From NCBI RefSeq assembly GCF_000379465.1, contig NZ_KB905414.1, positions 371,423 to 435,422 on the forward strand: DNA of 64,000 nt. The letters are read 5' to 3'. This stretch comes from Sciscionella marina DSM 45152. GTDB taxonomy: Bacteria; Actinomycetota; Actinomycetes; Mycobacteriales; Pseudonocardiaceae. How positions within the stretch are numbered: position 1 is the stretch's first letter; each line of letters opens with the position of its first letter. Made by a program: the position numbers and the translations under genes. This document shows positions 17,701 to 27,438 of the stretch, in pieces. The notes beneath the pieces are model-generated. The model worked only from the letters and a program-made list of their open reading frames with translations, did no database searches and was not told where the DNA came from.

Positions 17701-19296
17701 TCAGCGGAAATCGACCGAGTGCGCGGTGCGCGCGCCGATCGCCGCGCCGATCTTGGCGAGCACCGATTCGTCCACGGCGTGATCCACCCGGATGAGCATG
17801 GTCGCCTCGGAACCGCTCGTGGTCTGGGACAGCTGGGCGGCCTCGATGTTCACCCCGGCCTCGCCGAGCAGGGTTCCCGCGGTCCCCATCACGCCCGGCC
17901 GGTCGGCGTACTCGAGCAGCAGCACGGTGCCCTCCGCGCGCAGGTCGAAGTGCCGGCCGTTGATCTCCACCAGCTTCTCCACCTCGTCCAGCCCGGTCAG
18001 GGTGCCGGAGACGGAGATCGTGGAGCCGTCGGACCCGGTCGCGCGCACGGTCACCAGGCTGCGGTGGTTCGGGCTCTCCGATTCGGTCTGCACATCGGCG
18101 CGCACCCCGAGTTCCTCGGCCAGGTTCGGCGCGTTCACGAAGGTGACCTGCTCATCGACCAGATCGGCGAACACCCCGCGCAGCGCGGCCAGCGGGAGCA
18201 CGGTCACATCCTCCCCGGAGATCTCGCCGCGCACCGCGACGGTAATCGAGGTGGGTGCCTTGGCCGAGAGCGCGGCGACCACGGTGCCCAGTTTCTGGGT
18301 GAGCGGGAGGAACGGGCGCACCTCCTCGCCGACGGGGCCACCGGCCACGTTCACCGCGTCCGGGACGAATTCGCCACGCAGCGCCAGCAGTGTCGAACGG
18401 GCCACATCGGTGCCCGCACGGTCCTGCGCCTCCGCGGTCGAGGCGCCGAGGTGCGGGGTCACCACCACGTTGTCCAGGCCGAACAGCGGGCTCTCGGTGG
18501 TCGGTTCGGTACTGAACACGTCGAGGCCCGCGCCGCCGACCCGGCCCTCGCGGATCGCGTCGGCCAGCGCCTGCTCGTCCACGAGCCCACCACGCGCCGC
18601 GTTCACGATGATCACGCCCGGCTGGACCTTGGCCAGCTTCTCGGCGTCGATCAGGCCCTTGGTCTCCGGGGTCTTGGGCAGGTGCACGGAGATCGCGTCG
18701 GCGCGGGAGAGCAGTTCGTCCAGCTCCACCACCTCGACACCGAGCTGCGCGGCCCGCGCCGCCGAGACGTACGGGTCGTAGGCGATCAGGTTCGCGCCGA
18801 ACGCGGCGAGCCGCTGTGCGACCAGCTGGCCGATCTTGCCGAACCCGACAATGCCCACGGTCTTGCCGTTGATCTCCACACCCGAGTAGGAGGAGCGCTT
18901 CCACTCCCCGCCGAGCAGGCTCGCACAGGCCGCGGGGACCCGGCGCGCCACCGAAAGCAGCAGCGCGATCGCGTGCTCGGCCGCGGAGACGATGTTCGAG
19001 GTCGGCGCGTTCACCACCATGACGCCCTTGGCCGTGGCCGCCTCGACCTCGACATTGTCCAGTCCCACCCCGGCGCGAGCGACGACCTTGAGCTTGCTGC
19101 CCGCGGCGTACACCTCGGCGTCGACCTTGGTTGCCGAGCGCACGAGCAAGGCATCCGCCTCGGGGAGCGCCTCGAGCAACGCGGATCGGTCGGTCCCGTC
19201 CACATGGCGGATCTCGAGCTCATCACCGAGCACTTCCAGCACGGAGGGCGCGAGCTTCTCTGCGATCAGAACGACTGGACGACTTGCGTTAGTCAC
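17701..19296 (-). CDS. serA: D-3-phosphoglycerate dehydrogenase
   Basis: First step of the phosphorylated serine pathway. N-terminal substrate and NAD domains ([52 protein letters not shown] with the catalytic Arg, [10 protein letters not shown] with the catalytic His). These are followed by the allosteric-substrate-binding domain and a C-terminal ACT domain ([20 protein letters not shown]), the type I form known from Mycobacterium, which is serine-inhibited. 531 residues. GTG start with an AGGAAA about 12 bases upstream. Isolated from ilvC by a 405-bp spacer holding a terminator, so it is probably transcribed on its own. Confidence 0.96.
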   Translation of the reverse strand: MTNASRPVVLIAEKLAPSVLEVLGDELEIRHVDGTDRSALLEALPEADALLVRSATKVDAEVYAAGSKLKVVARAGVGLDNVEVEAATAKGVMVVNAPTSNIVSAAEHAIALLLSVARRVPAACASLLGGEWKRSSYSGVEINGKTVGIVGFGKIGQLVAQRLAAFGANLIAYDPYVSAARAAQLGVEVVELDELLSRADAISVHLPKTPETKGLIDAEKLAKVQPGVIIVNAARGGLVDEQALADAIREGRVGGAGLDVFSTEPTTESPLFGLDNVVVTPHLGASTAEAQDRAGTDVARSTLLALRGEFVPDAVNVAGGPVGEEVRPFLPLTQKLGTVVAALSAKAPTSITVAVRGEISGEDVTVLPLAALRGVFADLVDEQVTFVNAPNLAEELGVRADVQTESESPNHRSLVTVRATGSDGSTISVSGTLTGLDEVEKLVEINGRHFDLRAEGTVLLLEYADRPGVMGTAGTLLGEAGVNIEAAQLSQTTSGSEATMLIRVDHAVDESVLAKIGAAIGARTAHSVDFR

Positions 19297-19449
19297 GATA
19301 GCTGCTCATTTCCTGCGTGGTACGCGAAACATAGGACAAAACCAGTGGACACCGCACTGTGCCCACCCCAGCCAGCAGTGTAGTGCTCGAACTCGGGACG
19401 TCCAGGGCGTACAACGACATGGAATACCGGCCGATCACACTCCGTGCAC

Positions 19450-19489
19450 AAAAATCGGGGCACCGTCCGCAATGGACAGTGCCCCGATT
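19450..19489 (-). terminator. Terminator downstream of ilvC
   Basis: Minus-strand stem AATCGGGGCAC / GTGCCCCGATT with an inner GTCC/GGAC extension across one mismatch, followed by five T. Insulates serA from the ilvBNC transcript. Confidence 0.85.
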
Positions 19490-19653
19490 CGGTTCTCGCG
19501 TACCTTTTGAGCAGTGTCGTTGAGCGGCGAAGCCGCTCTCACCACCCCCGCAACTCGCACCGCGGCGGGTTCTCAGCCGTCTCCTCGCGAGGACAGCACC
19601 GCCGTGGTGTATCGGACATACATGAGAAGGTGATCCCGGAGCGAGGGGGCGGC

Positions 19654-19701
19654 TGAGGTTCCGCTATCCAGCCCCTCGCAATCCAGCCAGGCGAAACCTC
19701 A
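19654..19701 (-). terminator. Imperfect hairpin at the ilvC stop
   Basis: TGAGGTTCCGC and GCGAAACCTCA can pair with one mismatch around a 26-nt loop, starting directly after the ilvC stop. Without a U-tract it is only a candidate terminator or mRNA 3'-end stabiliser. Confidence 0.4.
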
Positions 19702-20718
<1,017 letters not shown>

Positions 20719-20766
20719 TTATTGCTTTCCTTCCAACGTTCGATCTTGCTCGGCTTTTCGAACTAC

Positions 20767-21273
20767 TCAGCGCACCGAGGTAGCGGTGATCGACCGCGCT
20801 CCCCTGCCGAGTGCCACCATTCCCGACTGCACTATTTCCCGGAGCCCATACGGCTCGAGCATCCGCAGCAGCGCATTCAGCTTATCGGTGTTTCCTGTCG
20901 CTTCGACGGTGACCGCTTCTGGCGAGACATCGACCACCTTAGCGCGGAACAGCTGTACGGTTTCCAGCACCTGGCTGCGCACGGTCGCGTCCGCGCGCAC
21001 CTTCACCAACAGCAACTCCCGCTGTATGGAAACGGCGGGTTCGAGCTCGACGATCTTGATCACGTTCACCAGCTTGTTGAGCTGCTTGGTGACCTGTTCG
21101 AGCGGGAACTCCTCCACCGAGACCACGATGGTCATACGGGAGACATCCGGATTCTCTGTCGGCCCGACCGCGAGCGATTCGATATTGAATCCGCGCCGCG
21201 AGAACAGACCGGAAACCCGTGCGAGAACACCTGGTTTGTTCTCGACGAGAACCGAAAGTGTATGTGAACTCAT
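20767..21273 (-). CDS. ilvN: Acetolactate synthase, regulatory small subunit
   Basis: Regulatory partner of IlvB. N-terminal ACT domain [20 protein letters not shown] then [17 protein letters not shown], the valine-binding region, followed by the conserved C-terminal domain ([15 protein letters not shown]). 168 residues. Its ATG overlaps the ilvB stop (ATGA), so the two subunits are translated in a coupled way. ilvC follows in the same operon. Confidence 0.97.
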   Translation of the reverse strand: MSSHTLSVLVENKPGVLARVSGLFSRRGFNIESLAVGPTENPDVSRMTIVVSVEEFPLEQVTKQLNKLVNVIKIVELEPAVSIQRELLLVKVRADATVRSQVLETVQLFRAKVVDVSPEAVTVEATGNTDKLNALLRMLEPYGLREIVQSGMVALGRGARSITATSVR

Positions 21274-23198
21274 TGCCGCCCCCGATTCGCTTCGTCGATC
21301 ATTTCCGATTCCTCGACCGGCGGCGCTACATCATCGCTGTCGAAAAGTGGGCGTATATCACGGGCCGCCATGATTTCGTCGTTTCCCGTTCCGGCGGCGA
21401 CCATGGGCCACACCTGAGCATCCTTACCGACGACGAAATCGATCACCACGGGGCGGTCGTTGATTTCCATCGCCTGCTTGATGACCGCGTCCACCTGTTC
21501 TTTGTTCTCCGCGCGAAGACCCGCGCAGCCGAGTGCCTCGGCGAGCATCGGGAAATCCGGGATATTGTGTTTCTGGGTGCCCAGATCGGTATTCGAGTAC
21601 CGCTCGTCATAGAACAGGTGCTGCCACTGGCGGACCATTCCCAGATTGCCGTTGTTGATCACGGCGACCTTGATCGGGGCGTCCTCGATCGCGCAGGTGG
21701 CCAGTTCCTGGTTGGTCATCTGGAAACAGCCGTCCCCGTCGATGGCCCACACCTGCTTGTCCGGAACCCCGAACTTGGCGCCCATCGCGGCGGGCACCGC
21801 GAAGCCCATGGTGCCGAGGCCCCCGGAGTTGATCCAGCTGCGCGGCCGCTCGTAGCCGATGAACTGGGCGGCCCACATCTGGTGCTGGCCGACCCCGGCC
21901 GCGTACACCGCCTCCGGCCCGACCAACGCGCCGATCCGCTCGATGACGTACTGCGGGGACAGCGTGCCGTCACTCGGCCACTCGTACCCGAGCGGGAAAG
22001 TACCGCGCGCGTCGTTCAGGTACTCCCACCACGCGGTGTAGTCACCGACCGGGCCCTGCTGGGTGTGCTGCTCCTTCACCGCATCGATGAGCTCGATGAT
22101 GATCTCCTTGGCGTCCCCCACGATCGGCACATCCGCGTGCCGGTTCTTGGAGATCTCCGCAGGGTCGATGTCCGCGTGCACCACGGTCGCCGAGGGCGCG
22201 AAGGAGTCGAGCTGGCCGGTGACCCGGTCGTCGAACCGGGTGCCGAGCGCAATCATCAGGTCCGCGCGCTGCATGGAGGCCACCGCGGCGACCGAGCCGT
22301 GCATGCCGGGCATGCCAAGGTGCGAGGGATGCGAATCCGGGAAAGCCCCGCGCGCCATCAGCGTGGTGACCACCGGGACCCCGGTGAGCTCGGCGAGGTT
22401 GCGCAGCTCGGCGTCCGCTCCGGACTTGATCACTCCGCCGCCGACGTAGAGCACCGGCCGACTGGACTTCGCCAGCAGCCGCGCCGCCTCGCGCACCTGC
22501 TTGCCGTGCGGGCGGGTGGTCGGCCGGTAACCGGGCAGATCGAGTTCCGGCGGCCAGGAGAACGAGGTCGCCTCCTGCAGCACGTCCTTCGGGATGTCCA
22601 CCACGACCGGGCCGGGGCGTCCGGTGGAGGCGATGTGGAAGGCCTCCGCGACCGCGCGCGGGATGTCACGAGCCTCGGTGACCAGGAAATTGTGCTTGGT
22701 CACCGGCATCGTGATGCCGCAGATGTCGGCCTCCTGGAAAGCGTCCGTGCCGATCAGCGCCCTGCTCTGCTGGCCGGTGATCGCCACGACCGGGACCGAG
22801 TCCATGTGCGCGTCGGCGAGCGGGGTGACCAGGTTCGTCGCCCCCGGACCGGAGGTCGCCATGCACACCCCGACCTTGCCCGTGGCCTGCGCATACCCGG
22901 TCGCGGCATGCCCCGCGCCCTGTTCGTGGCGGACAAGCACATGGCGCACCCGGGTCGAGTCGAGCAGCGGATCGTACGCGGGAAGAATCGTGCCCCCGGG
23001 AATCCCGAAGACCACCTCCGCGCCGACCTCCTCGAGCGAACGGACGAGGGACTGCGCACCGGTGACGCGTACTGGGGCGCCACTCGGCGGAGCCGGGACC
23101 GGTCGTTGCGCTGCCTGCTTTCCCTGGCCGGGCTTCGCGGATTTGTCCCCGGACTGACCGGGGTCCTCGCCGCGTGCCCGACGCGTTGCGCTTGTCAT
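21270..23198 (-). CDS. ilvB: Acetolactate synthase, catalytic large subunit
   Basis: Thiamine-diphosphate enzyme joining pyruvate to pyruvate or 2-oxobutyrate. After a 45-residue Lys/Gln-rich extension the core begins [40 protein letters not shown] contains the catalytic Glu. The FAD region and the ThDP motif [19 protein letters not shown] then [13 protein letters not shown] follow, ending with [13 protein letters not shown]-like helices. 642 residues. ATG with AAGGCAGG upstream. Heads ilvBNC behind an attenuator with its own leader peptide. Confidence 0.98.
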   Translation of the reverse strand: MTSATRRARGEDPGQSGDKSAKPGQGKQAAQRPVPAPPSGAPVRVTGAQSLVRSLEEVGAEVVFGIPGGTILPAYDPLLDSTRVRHVLVRHEQGAGHAATGYAQATGKVGVCMATSGPGATNLVTPLADAHMDSVPVVAITGQQSRALIGTDAFQEADICGITMPVTKHNFLVTEARDIPRAVAEAFHIASTGRPGPVVVDIPKDVLQEATSFSWPPELDLPGYRPTTRPHGKQVREAARLLAKSSRPVLYVGGGVIKSGADAELRNLAELTGVPVVTTLMARGAFPDSHPSHLGMPGMHGSVAAVASMQRADLMIALGTRFDDRVTGQLDSFAPSATVVHADIDPAEISKNRHADVPIVGDAKEIIIELIDAVKEQHTQQGPVGDYTAWWEYLNDARGTFPLGYEWPSDGTLSPQYVIERIGALVGPEAVYAAGVGQHQMWAAQFIGYERPRSWINSGGLGTMGFAVPAAMGAKFGVPDKQVWAIDGDGCFQMTNQELATCAIEDAPIKVAVINNGNLGMVRQWQHLFYDERYSNTDLGTQKHNIPDFPMLAEALGCAGLRAENKEQVDAVIKQAMEINDRPVVIDFVVGKDAQVWPMVAAGTGNDEIMAARDIRPLFDSDDVAPPVEESEMIDEANRGRQ

Positions 23199-23234
23199 CT
23201 GCCTGCCTTCTTACTTTTTTTCGGGTCCAGACAC

Positions 23235-23269
23235 GAAAAAACCCCCGACGACCTGGGTCGTTCGAGGGT
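23235..23269 (-). terminator. ilvBNC attenuator terminator
   Basis: Minus-strand hairpin with inner ACGACC/GGTCGT pairing extended by CCC/GGG, followed by six T (23242-23237). It lies about 40 bp before ilvB and after the leader peptide, so it would stop transcription unless branched-chain aminoacyl-tRNA runs short. Confidence 0.85.
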
Positions 23270-23305
23270 GCGCGTCGACGAGCTACTTCTCAGGCGTCGA
23301 CGCGC
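23270..23305 (-). promoter_or_regulatory. ilvBNC leader pause hairpin
   Basis: Perfect 11-bp stem GCGCGTCGACG / CGTCGACGCGC with a 14-nt loop. Its 5' arm covers the last codons of the leader peptide, so a ribosome stalled on the Ile-Leu-Val-Leu codons would alter its folding and the fate of the adjoining terminator. Confidence 0.8.
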
Positions 23306-23337
23306 CCTGGAAGTACGAGAATGCTCGTGTACATCAT
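23290..23337 (-). CDS. ilvBNC leader peptide
   Basis: Fifteen-residue peptide MMYTSILVLPGRVDA followed by TGA. The run Ile-Leu-Val-Leu covers all three branched-chain amino acids and is the sensing element of a transcription attenuator, as in Corynebacterium and Streptomyces ilvB leaders. The ATG lies eight bases after a likely -10 box and has no Shine-Dalgarno sequence, so the peptide is probably translated from a leaderless transcript. Downstream follow the pause hairpin and the terminator in the expected order. Confidence 0.85.
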   Translation of the reverse strand: MMYTSILVLPGRVDA

Positions 23338-23345
23338 GAGCGGAA

Positions 23346-23374
23346 GGTTAACGGTTGACGGTCAGATCCGTCAA
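23346..23374 (-). promoter_or_regulatory. Predicted ilvBNC promoter
   Basis: Minus-strand TTGACG (23374-23369), 17-bp spacer, TTAACC (23351-23346). Transcription would begin at or next to the A of the leader ATG at 23337. The -35 fits sigma-70/HrdB-type consensus well; the -10 is weaker. Confidence 0.6.
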
Positions 23375-23375
23375 C
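23354..23375. promoter_or_regulatory. Inverted repeat over the ilvBNC -35/spacer, possible operator
   Basis: GTTGACGG-TCAGAT-CCGTCAAC, a perfect 8-bp dyad overlapping the predicted -35 box and spacer. The position suits a repressor; no regulator gene is adjacent to name it. Confidence 0.45.
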
Positions 23376-23477
23376 AGGGCGGGAATCATGTCCCGGATGA
23401 TGAAACCAGGGGGTGTGTGGCACCACCCCGTCGTGCTAAGGCACCCTTGACGGGTGCCGGTGACGAAGGACGAACAG

Positions 23478-23891
23478 ATGTCGGACCAGGAACAAGCCGA
23501 GCCCACGCTGCCGAAGCGACTCGTCTTCCGCTTCCCGCGCACGAGCCTGCTCGCCGTGCTCGCCGTCATGGTCTTCGCGATTCCGTTCGCCTCCGGCTGG
23601 CCGCCACTGTGGCTGATCTACATCTTCCCGCTCGCCGCCGGATACGCGGTGATCCGGCTGCGCACCATCGTGGACGCCGAGGGCCTGCACGTGCGCGGCA
23701 TCGCGGGCAGCAAACACATTCCGTGGTCCGCGCTGCGCTCCCTGCGACTCGGCGAGCGTTCCTGGGTACGCGCGGTGCTCGCGGACGAGACCGAGTTCAC
23801 CCTGCCGACCGTCCGGCTGCGCCATGTGCCCGCGCTCTCCCTGATGTCCGGCGGTCTCATCGCCGATCCCACCGAGAAACCGCGCGAGTGA
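23478..23891 (+). CDS. PH-domain membrane protein, Cfp6-like
   Basis: Small protein with two closely spaced hydrophobic segments (residues about 25-60: LLAVLAVMVFAIPFASGW, LWLIYIFPLAAGYAV) followed by a bacterial PH-like domain (IRLRTIVDAEGLHVRGIAG, HIPWSALRSLRLGERSW). It resembles mycobacterial Cfp6, whose gene also lies divergent to ilvB, so synteny supports the call. Function unknown. ATG is chosen over an upstream GTG because AAGGA lies 8 bases before it; 137 residues. The gene end is duplicated 74 bp downstream. Confidence 0.8.
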   Translation: MSDQEQAEPTLPKRLVFRFPRTSLLAVLAVMVFAIPFASGWPPLWLIYIFPLAAGYAVIRLRTIVDAEGLHVRGIAGSKHIPWSALRSLRLGERSWVRAVLADETEFTLPTVRLRHVPALSLMSGGLIADPTEKPRE

Positions 23892-23903
23892 GCATCGCCC
23901 GAG
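23875..23903. repeat. 29-bp direct repeat, left copy
   Basis: AGAAACCGCGCGAGTGAGCA and nine further bases, covering the last codons (KPRE) and TGA of the PH-domain gene. Identical to 23949-23977. Confidence 0.95.
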
Positions 23904-23948
23904 GAACGAGGGCGGCGCGGAACGACGTGGTTTCGAGGCCGGTCCAGC

Positions 23949-23977
23949 AGAAACCGCGCGAGTGAGCATCGCCCGAG
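23949..23977. repeat. 29-bp direct repeat, right copy
   Basis: Identical to 23875-23903, 74 bp downstream, so a 45-bp segment lies between duplicates of the PH-domain gene end. It includes GTGAGCATCGCCCGAG, similar to part of the dispersed repeat near 56.1 kb. Confidence 0.95.
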
Positions 23978-24140
23978 AGGCGTCATGACCGGGGTCGCGT
24001 GTCCGGTCACCGCGAAACCCGGTGCGGTACAGGAGTAAACTGGTCACCACCGGACCATTACGGCGCCGCGGCGCGTTCAATCAGGTGCGCGCCCCTGACG
24101 CCTGCCTCGACAATTTTCTGTATTCGATCACGGAGGAGCC

Positions 24141-25985
24141 GTGCCCGAACTGCGCTCCAAGACCACAACGCATGGTCGCAACGCCGCGGGGGCCAGGGCC
24201 CTGTGGCGCGCCACCGGTATGACCGACAGCGATTTCGGTAAGCCGATGGTGGCCATCGCCAATTCCTACACCCAGTTCGTGCCCGGTCACGTACACCTTC
24301 GCGACCTCGGCCAGATCGTGGCCGAGGCGGTCGCCGAGGCCGGGGGGATCGCGCGCGAATTCCACACCATCGCCGTCGACGACGGAATCGCGATGGGCCA
24401 CTCCGGAATGCTCTACTCGCTGCCCTCGCGCGAGATCATCGCGGATTCCGTCGAGTACATGGTCAACGCGCACCAGGCCGATGCCCTCGTGTGCATCTCC
24501 AACTGCGACAAGATCACCCCCGGTATGCTCAACGCCGCCATGCGGCTGAACATCCCGGTGGTGTTCGTCTCCGGTGGGCCGATGGAGGCAGGGAAGGCCG
24601 TCGTGGTGGACGGGGTCGCGCATGCGCCGACCGACCTGATCACCGCCATCTCCGCCTCGGCGAACTCCGGGGTCGACTCCGACGGGCTGACCGCCGTCGA
24701 GCGGTCCGCCTGCCCGACCTGTGGTTCCTGCTCCGGGATGTTCACCGCGAACTCGATGAACTGCCTCACCGAGGCGCTCGGGCTCTCCCTGCCGGGTAAC
24801 GGTTCCACGCTCGCCACGCACGCCGCGCGCCGGGAACTGTTCGAGAACGCCGGCCGGACCGTGGTCGAGCTGGCCCGCCGCTACTACGAGCAGGACGACA
24901 CCTCGGCGCTGCCGCGGGAGATCGCGAGCAAGGAGGCCTTCGAGAACGCCATGGCGCTCGATATGGCCATGGGCGGATCCACCAACACCGTGCTGCACAT
25001 CCTCGCCGCGGCGCAGGAGGGCGAGGTCGACTTCACCCTCGCGGACATCGAACGCATCTCGCGGGATGTGCCCTGCCTTTCCAAGGTCGCGCCGAACTCC
25101 GACTACCACATGGAGGACGTGCACCGGGCCGGTGGAATCCCGGCGATCCTCGGCGAGCTCTACCGCGCGGGCAAGCTCAACACCGGGGTGCGCACCGTGC
25201 ACTCGTCCACAATGGACGAATGGCTCTGCGCGTGGGACATCCGCGCCGAGTCGCCGAGCACGGAGGCCACCGAGCTCTACCACGCGGCACCCGGCGGAGT
25301 GCGCACCACGGAGGCCTTCTCCACCAGCAACCGCTGGGACGAGCTGGACACCGACGCGGCGAACGGCTGCGTGCGCGACCTCGAGCACGCCTACACCGTC
25401 GACGGCGGGCTCGCGGTGCTCCGCGGCAACCTCGCCGAGCGCGGCGCTGTGATCAAGACCGCGGGTATCGAAGAGGAGCTGTGGCACTTCGAAGGCCCGG
25501 CCAGGGTGCTCGAGTCCCAGGAACAGGCGGTCTCGGCCATCCTGAACAAGGAAATCCAGCCCGGGGATGTCGTGGTGATCCGCTACGAGGGACCCTCCGG
25601 CGGACCGGGCATGCAGGAGATGCTGCATCCGACCTCCTTCCTCAAGGGCCGTGGTCTCGGCAAGTCCTGTGCGCTGATCACCGACGGCCGGTTCTCCGGC
25701 GGTACCTCGGGGCTCTCGATCGGGCACATCTCCCCCGAGGCCGCGGGCGGCGGGCTGATCGGGCTCATCGAGGACGGCGATCGGATCCTCATCGATGTGC
25801 ACGATCGCAAGCTCGAACTGCTCCTCGACGAGGGCACCATCGCCGAGCGCCGCGCCAAGATGGAGGCCAGCGAGCGGCCGTGGCAACCCAAGGACCGGCA
25901 GCGTCCGGTCACCCAGGCGCTGCGGGTCTACGCCCGGATGGCCACCGACGCCTCGACCGGCGCGGTCCGCGACGTCACCCAGTAG
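24141..25985 (+). CDS. ilvD: Dihydroxy-acid dehydratase
   Basis: Iron-sulfur enzyme dehydrating the dihydroxy acids made by IlvC. Cysteines in [19 protein letters not shown] and [19 protein letters not shown] plus the [20 protein letters not shown] active-site segment mark the family; C-terminal [19 protein letters not shown] and [20 protein letters not shown]. 614 residues. GTG start with GGAGG five bases upstream. Transcribed away from ilvBNC, so it is controlled separately; no leader peptide was found. A strong hairpin follows the stop. Confidence 0.97.
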   Translation: MPELRSKTTTHGRNAAGARALWRATGMTDSDFGKPMVAIANSYTQFVPGHVHLRDLGQIVAEAVAEAGGIAREFHTIAVDDGIAMGHSGMLYSLPSREIIADSVEYMVNAHQADALVCISNCDKITPGMLNAAMRLNIPVVFVSGGPMEAGKAVVVDGVAHAPTDLITAISASANSGVDSDGLTAVERSACPTCGSCSGMFTANSMNCLTEALGLSLPGNGSTLATHAARRELFENAGRTVVELARRYYEQDDTSALPREIASKEAFENAMALDMAMGGSTNTVLHILAAAQEGEVDFTLADIERISRDVPCLSKVAPNSDYHMEDVHRAGGIPAILGELYRAGKLNTGVRTVHSSTMDEWLCAWDIRAESPSTEATELYHAAPGGVRTTEAFSTSNRWDELDTDAANGCVRDLEHAYTVDGGLAVLRGNLAERGAVIKTAGIEEELWHFEGPARVLESQEQAVSAILNKEIQPGDVVVIRYEGPSGGPGMQEMLHPTSFLKGRGLGKSCALITDGRFSGGTSGLSIGHISPEAAGGGLIGLIEDGDRILIDVHDRKLELLLDEGTIAERRAKMEASERPWQPKDRQRPVTQALRVYARMATDASTGAVRDVTQ

Positions 25986-25998
25986 CGGCGAGGTTTCC

Positions 25999-26029
25999 GG
26001 ATCGGGGCGGGCATGACTCGCCCCGATCC
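25999..26029. terminator. Hairpin between convergent ilvD and the P450 gene
   Basis: GGATCGGGGCG / CGCCCCGATCC, a perfect 11-bp stem with a 9-nt loop, 13 bases after the ilvD stop. No U-tract. Confidence 0.75.
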
Positions 26030-26043
26030 CGCCACGCCGGTTC

Positions 26044-27237
26044 TCACCAGCGCAGGCGTAGCTCCCTGGGCCCGTGCACCAGGCGCCCGGCGCGCCAGGG
26101 CACCTGTTCGGCACTCTCCGCGAAGCGCAGTCCGGGGAACGCCTCGATCAGTGCGCCGAGCCCGACCCGTAATTCCATCCGGGCCAGCTGCGCACCGAGG
26201 CAGTGATGCACCCCGTACCCGAACCCCACGTGCGGATTGGCCTCCCGGTCGAAGTCGATCCGATCGGCGCCCGCAAATACCGATTCGTCCCGGTTCGCCG
26301 AGCCGAGCGCACCGATCACGGATTCGCCCGCACGCACCAGGACCCCGGCGAGCTCCACATCCTCGGTGGCGATCCGCGCGCTGCCGCCATTGCCCAGCTG
26401 CACATAGCGCAGCAGTTCCTCCACCGCCGATTCGAGCAGCTCCGGCTGCTCGACCAGACGTGCCCACAGGCCGGTGTCCAGCAGTGTGAAAGTGAAGTTC
26501 GCCAGCTGATTCGCGGTGGTCTCGTGCCCCGCGACGAGGATGCCGACGCCCATCTGCACCAGCTCGTCCTCGCTGAGCCGGTCGGTGTTGTCCCTGGCCT
26601 CCACGAGATCGGTGAGCAGGTCCCGGGAGCGCTGCCCTTCCGGCTGCGCACGCCGCGCGGCGATGTGCTCGCGCAGATAGGCGAACAGTTCCTCGCGCGC
26701 CTGCTCGATCTCCTCGGCCGTCGCCGCCGTCGTACTCAGCATGATCTGGGCGAAGTGCTGGAAAAAATGCCGGTCGGTCGCAGGGACGCCGAGCAGTTCG
26801 CAGATCACCGTCACCGGGAGCGGCAGGCAGAACCGATCGACCAGATCCGCGGGCGGCCGCATGCCCGCGATCAGCTCGCCGACCACCTGCTCGGTGCGCG
26901 GACGCCAGCGCTGCACGTTCTTCATGGTGAACGCGCTGGCGACGAGCTTACGCAGGCGCGAGTGCTCCGGCGGATCCATCGCGAGCAGCCCGCCCGGGCG
27001 GACCCGCGCCGGAGTGGTCCGCGGGATGTCTTCCCCGACCGTCGCGGCACGGGAGAACCGTGGGTCGGCGTAGACCTGCTTCACATCGGCGTACCGGGTG
27101 ACGAGCCAGGCCTGGCCGCCGTAGGGCAACTCGATGCGCTGGATCGGGCGTTCGGCACGCAGTTGGGCGAACTCCTCCGGCGGCGCCAGCTCTGCCGGCT
27201 GCTCGAAGGGGTACTCCAACACATCTGTCGTCGCCAT
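26044..27237 (-). CDS. Cytochrome P450
   Basis: Soluble bacterial class I P450 monooxygenase of 397 residues. I-helix oxygen-activation motif GILVAGHETTANQLANF, K-helix ExxR (EELLRYVQ), PERF-like region, and haem loop GFGYGVHHCLGAQLARMEL with the Cys ligand near residue 345. ATG is chosen for AAGGAG six bases upstream; the reading upstream of it has no P450 character. No ferredoxin or reductase gene is adjacent, so electron partners lie elsewhere. Similarity is to CYP105/107-like actinobacterial enzymes; substrate unknown. Confidence 0.93.
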   Translation of the reverse strand: MATTDVLEYPFEQPAELAPPEEFAQLRAERPIQRIELPYGGQAWLVTRYADVKQVYADPRFSRAATVGEDIPRTTPARVRPGGLLAMDPPEHSRLRKLVASAFTMKNVQRWRPRTEQVVGELIAGMRPPADLVDRFCLPLPVTVICELLGVPATDRHFFQHFAQIMLSTTAATAEEIEQAREELFAYLREHIAARRAQPEGQRSRDLLTDLVEARDNTDRLSEDELVQMGVGILVAGHETTANQLANFTFTLLDTGLWARLVEQPELLESAVEELLRYVQLGNGGSARIATEDVELAGVLVRAGESVIGALGSANRDESVFAGADRIDFDREANPHVGFGYGVHHCLGAQLARMELRVGLGALIEAFPGLRFAESAEQVPWRAGRLVHGPRELRLRW

Positions 27238-27438
27238 CTCCGCTCCTTTTTGCAGTTTCTGCATTTTTTCGAGCGTAGCCCGTCTGCTCCGCCGCGGACA
27301 AGCAACTCGATCGGTTGCGTTCGGTTTTCCCAGTACACCGCGGGTCTCTTGGCCTGCCCAGCCCCAGAGCCGCGCGAATGGTCCATTCACGCGGCTCTGC
27401 TGCGGCGCGGCCGCCGAACCCTGCGGTAGGAAGGAGGC

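Larger units (their letters stand above)
19297..19701. other. 405-bp spacer between ilvC and serA
   Basis: No plausible gene on either strand. It contains, from the ilvC side, an imperfect inverted repeat at the ilvC stop (19654-19701), a small GAGCGGC-GAA-GCCGCTC hairpin (19522-19538), and a long intrinsic terminator (19450-19489). The remaining part next to serA presumably holds the serA promoter; no clear -35/-10 pair stands out. Confidence 0.6.

Noticed and set aside
19522-19538. GAGCGGC-GAA-GCCGCTC hairpin as a regulatory element
   Set aside because: Short GC-rich dyads of this kind are common in such genomes, and no associated gene or repeat supports a function.
24000-24140. Possible attenuator upstream of ilvD
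   Set aside because: Only a 6-bp GGCGCG/CGCGCC pairing, no U-run and no leader peptide with branched-chain codons.
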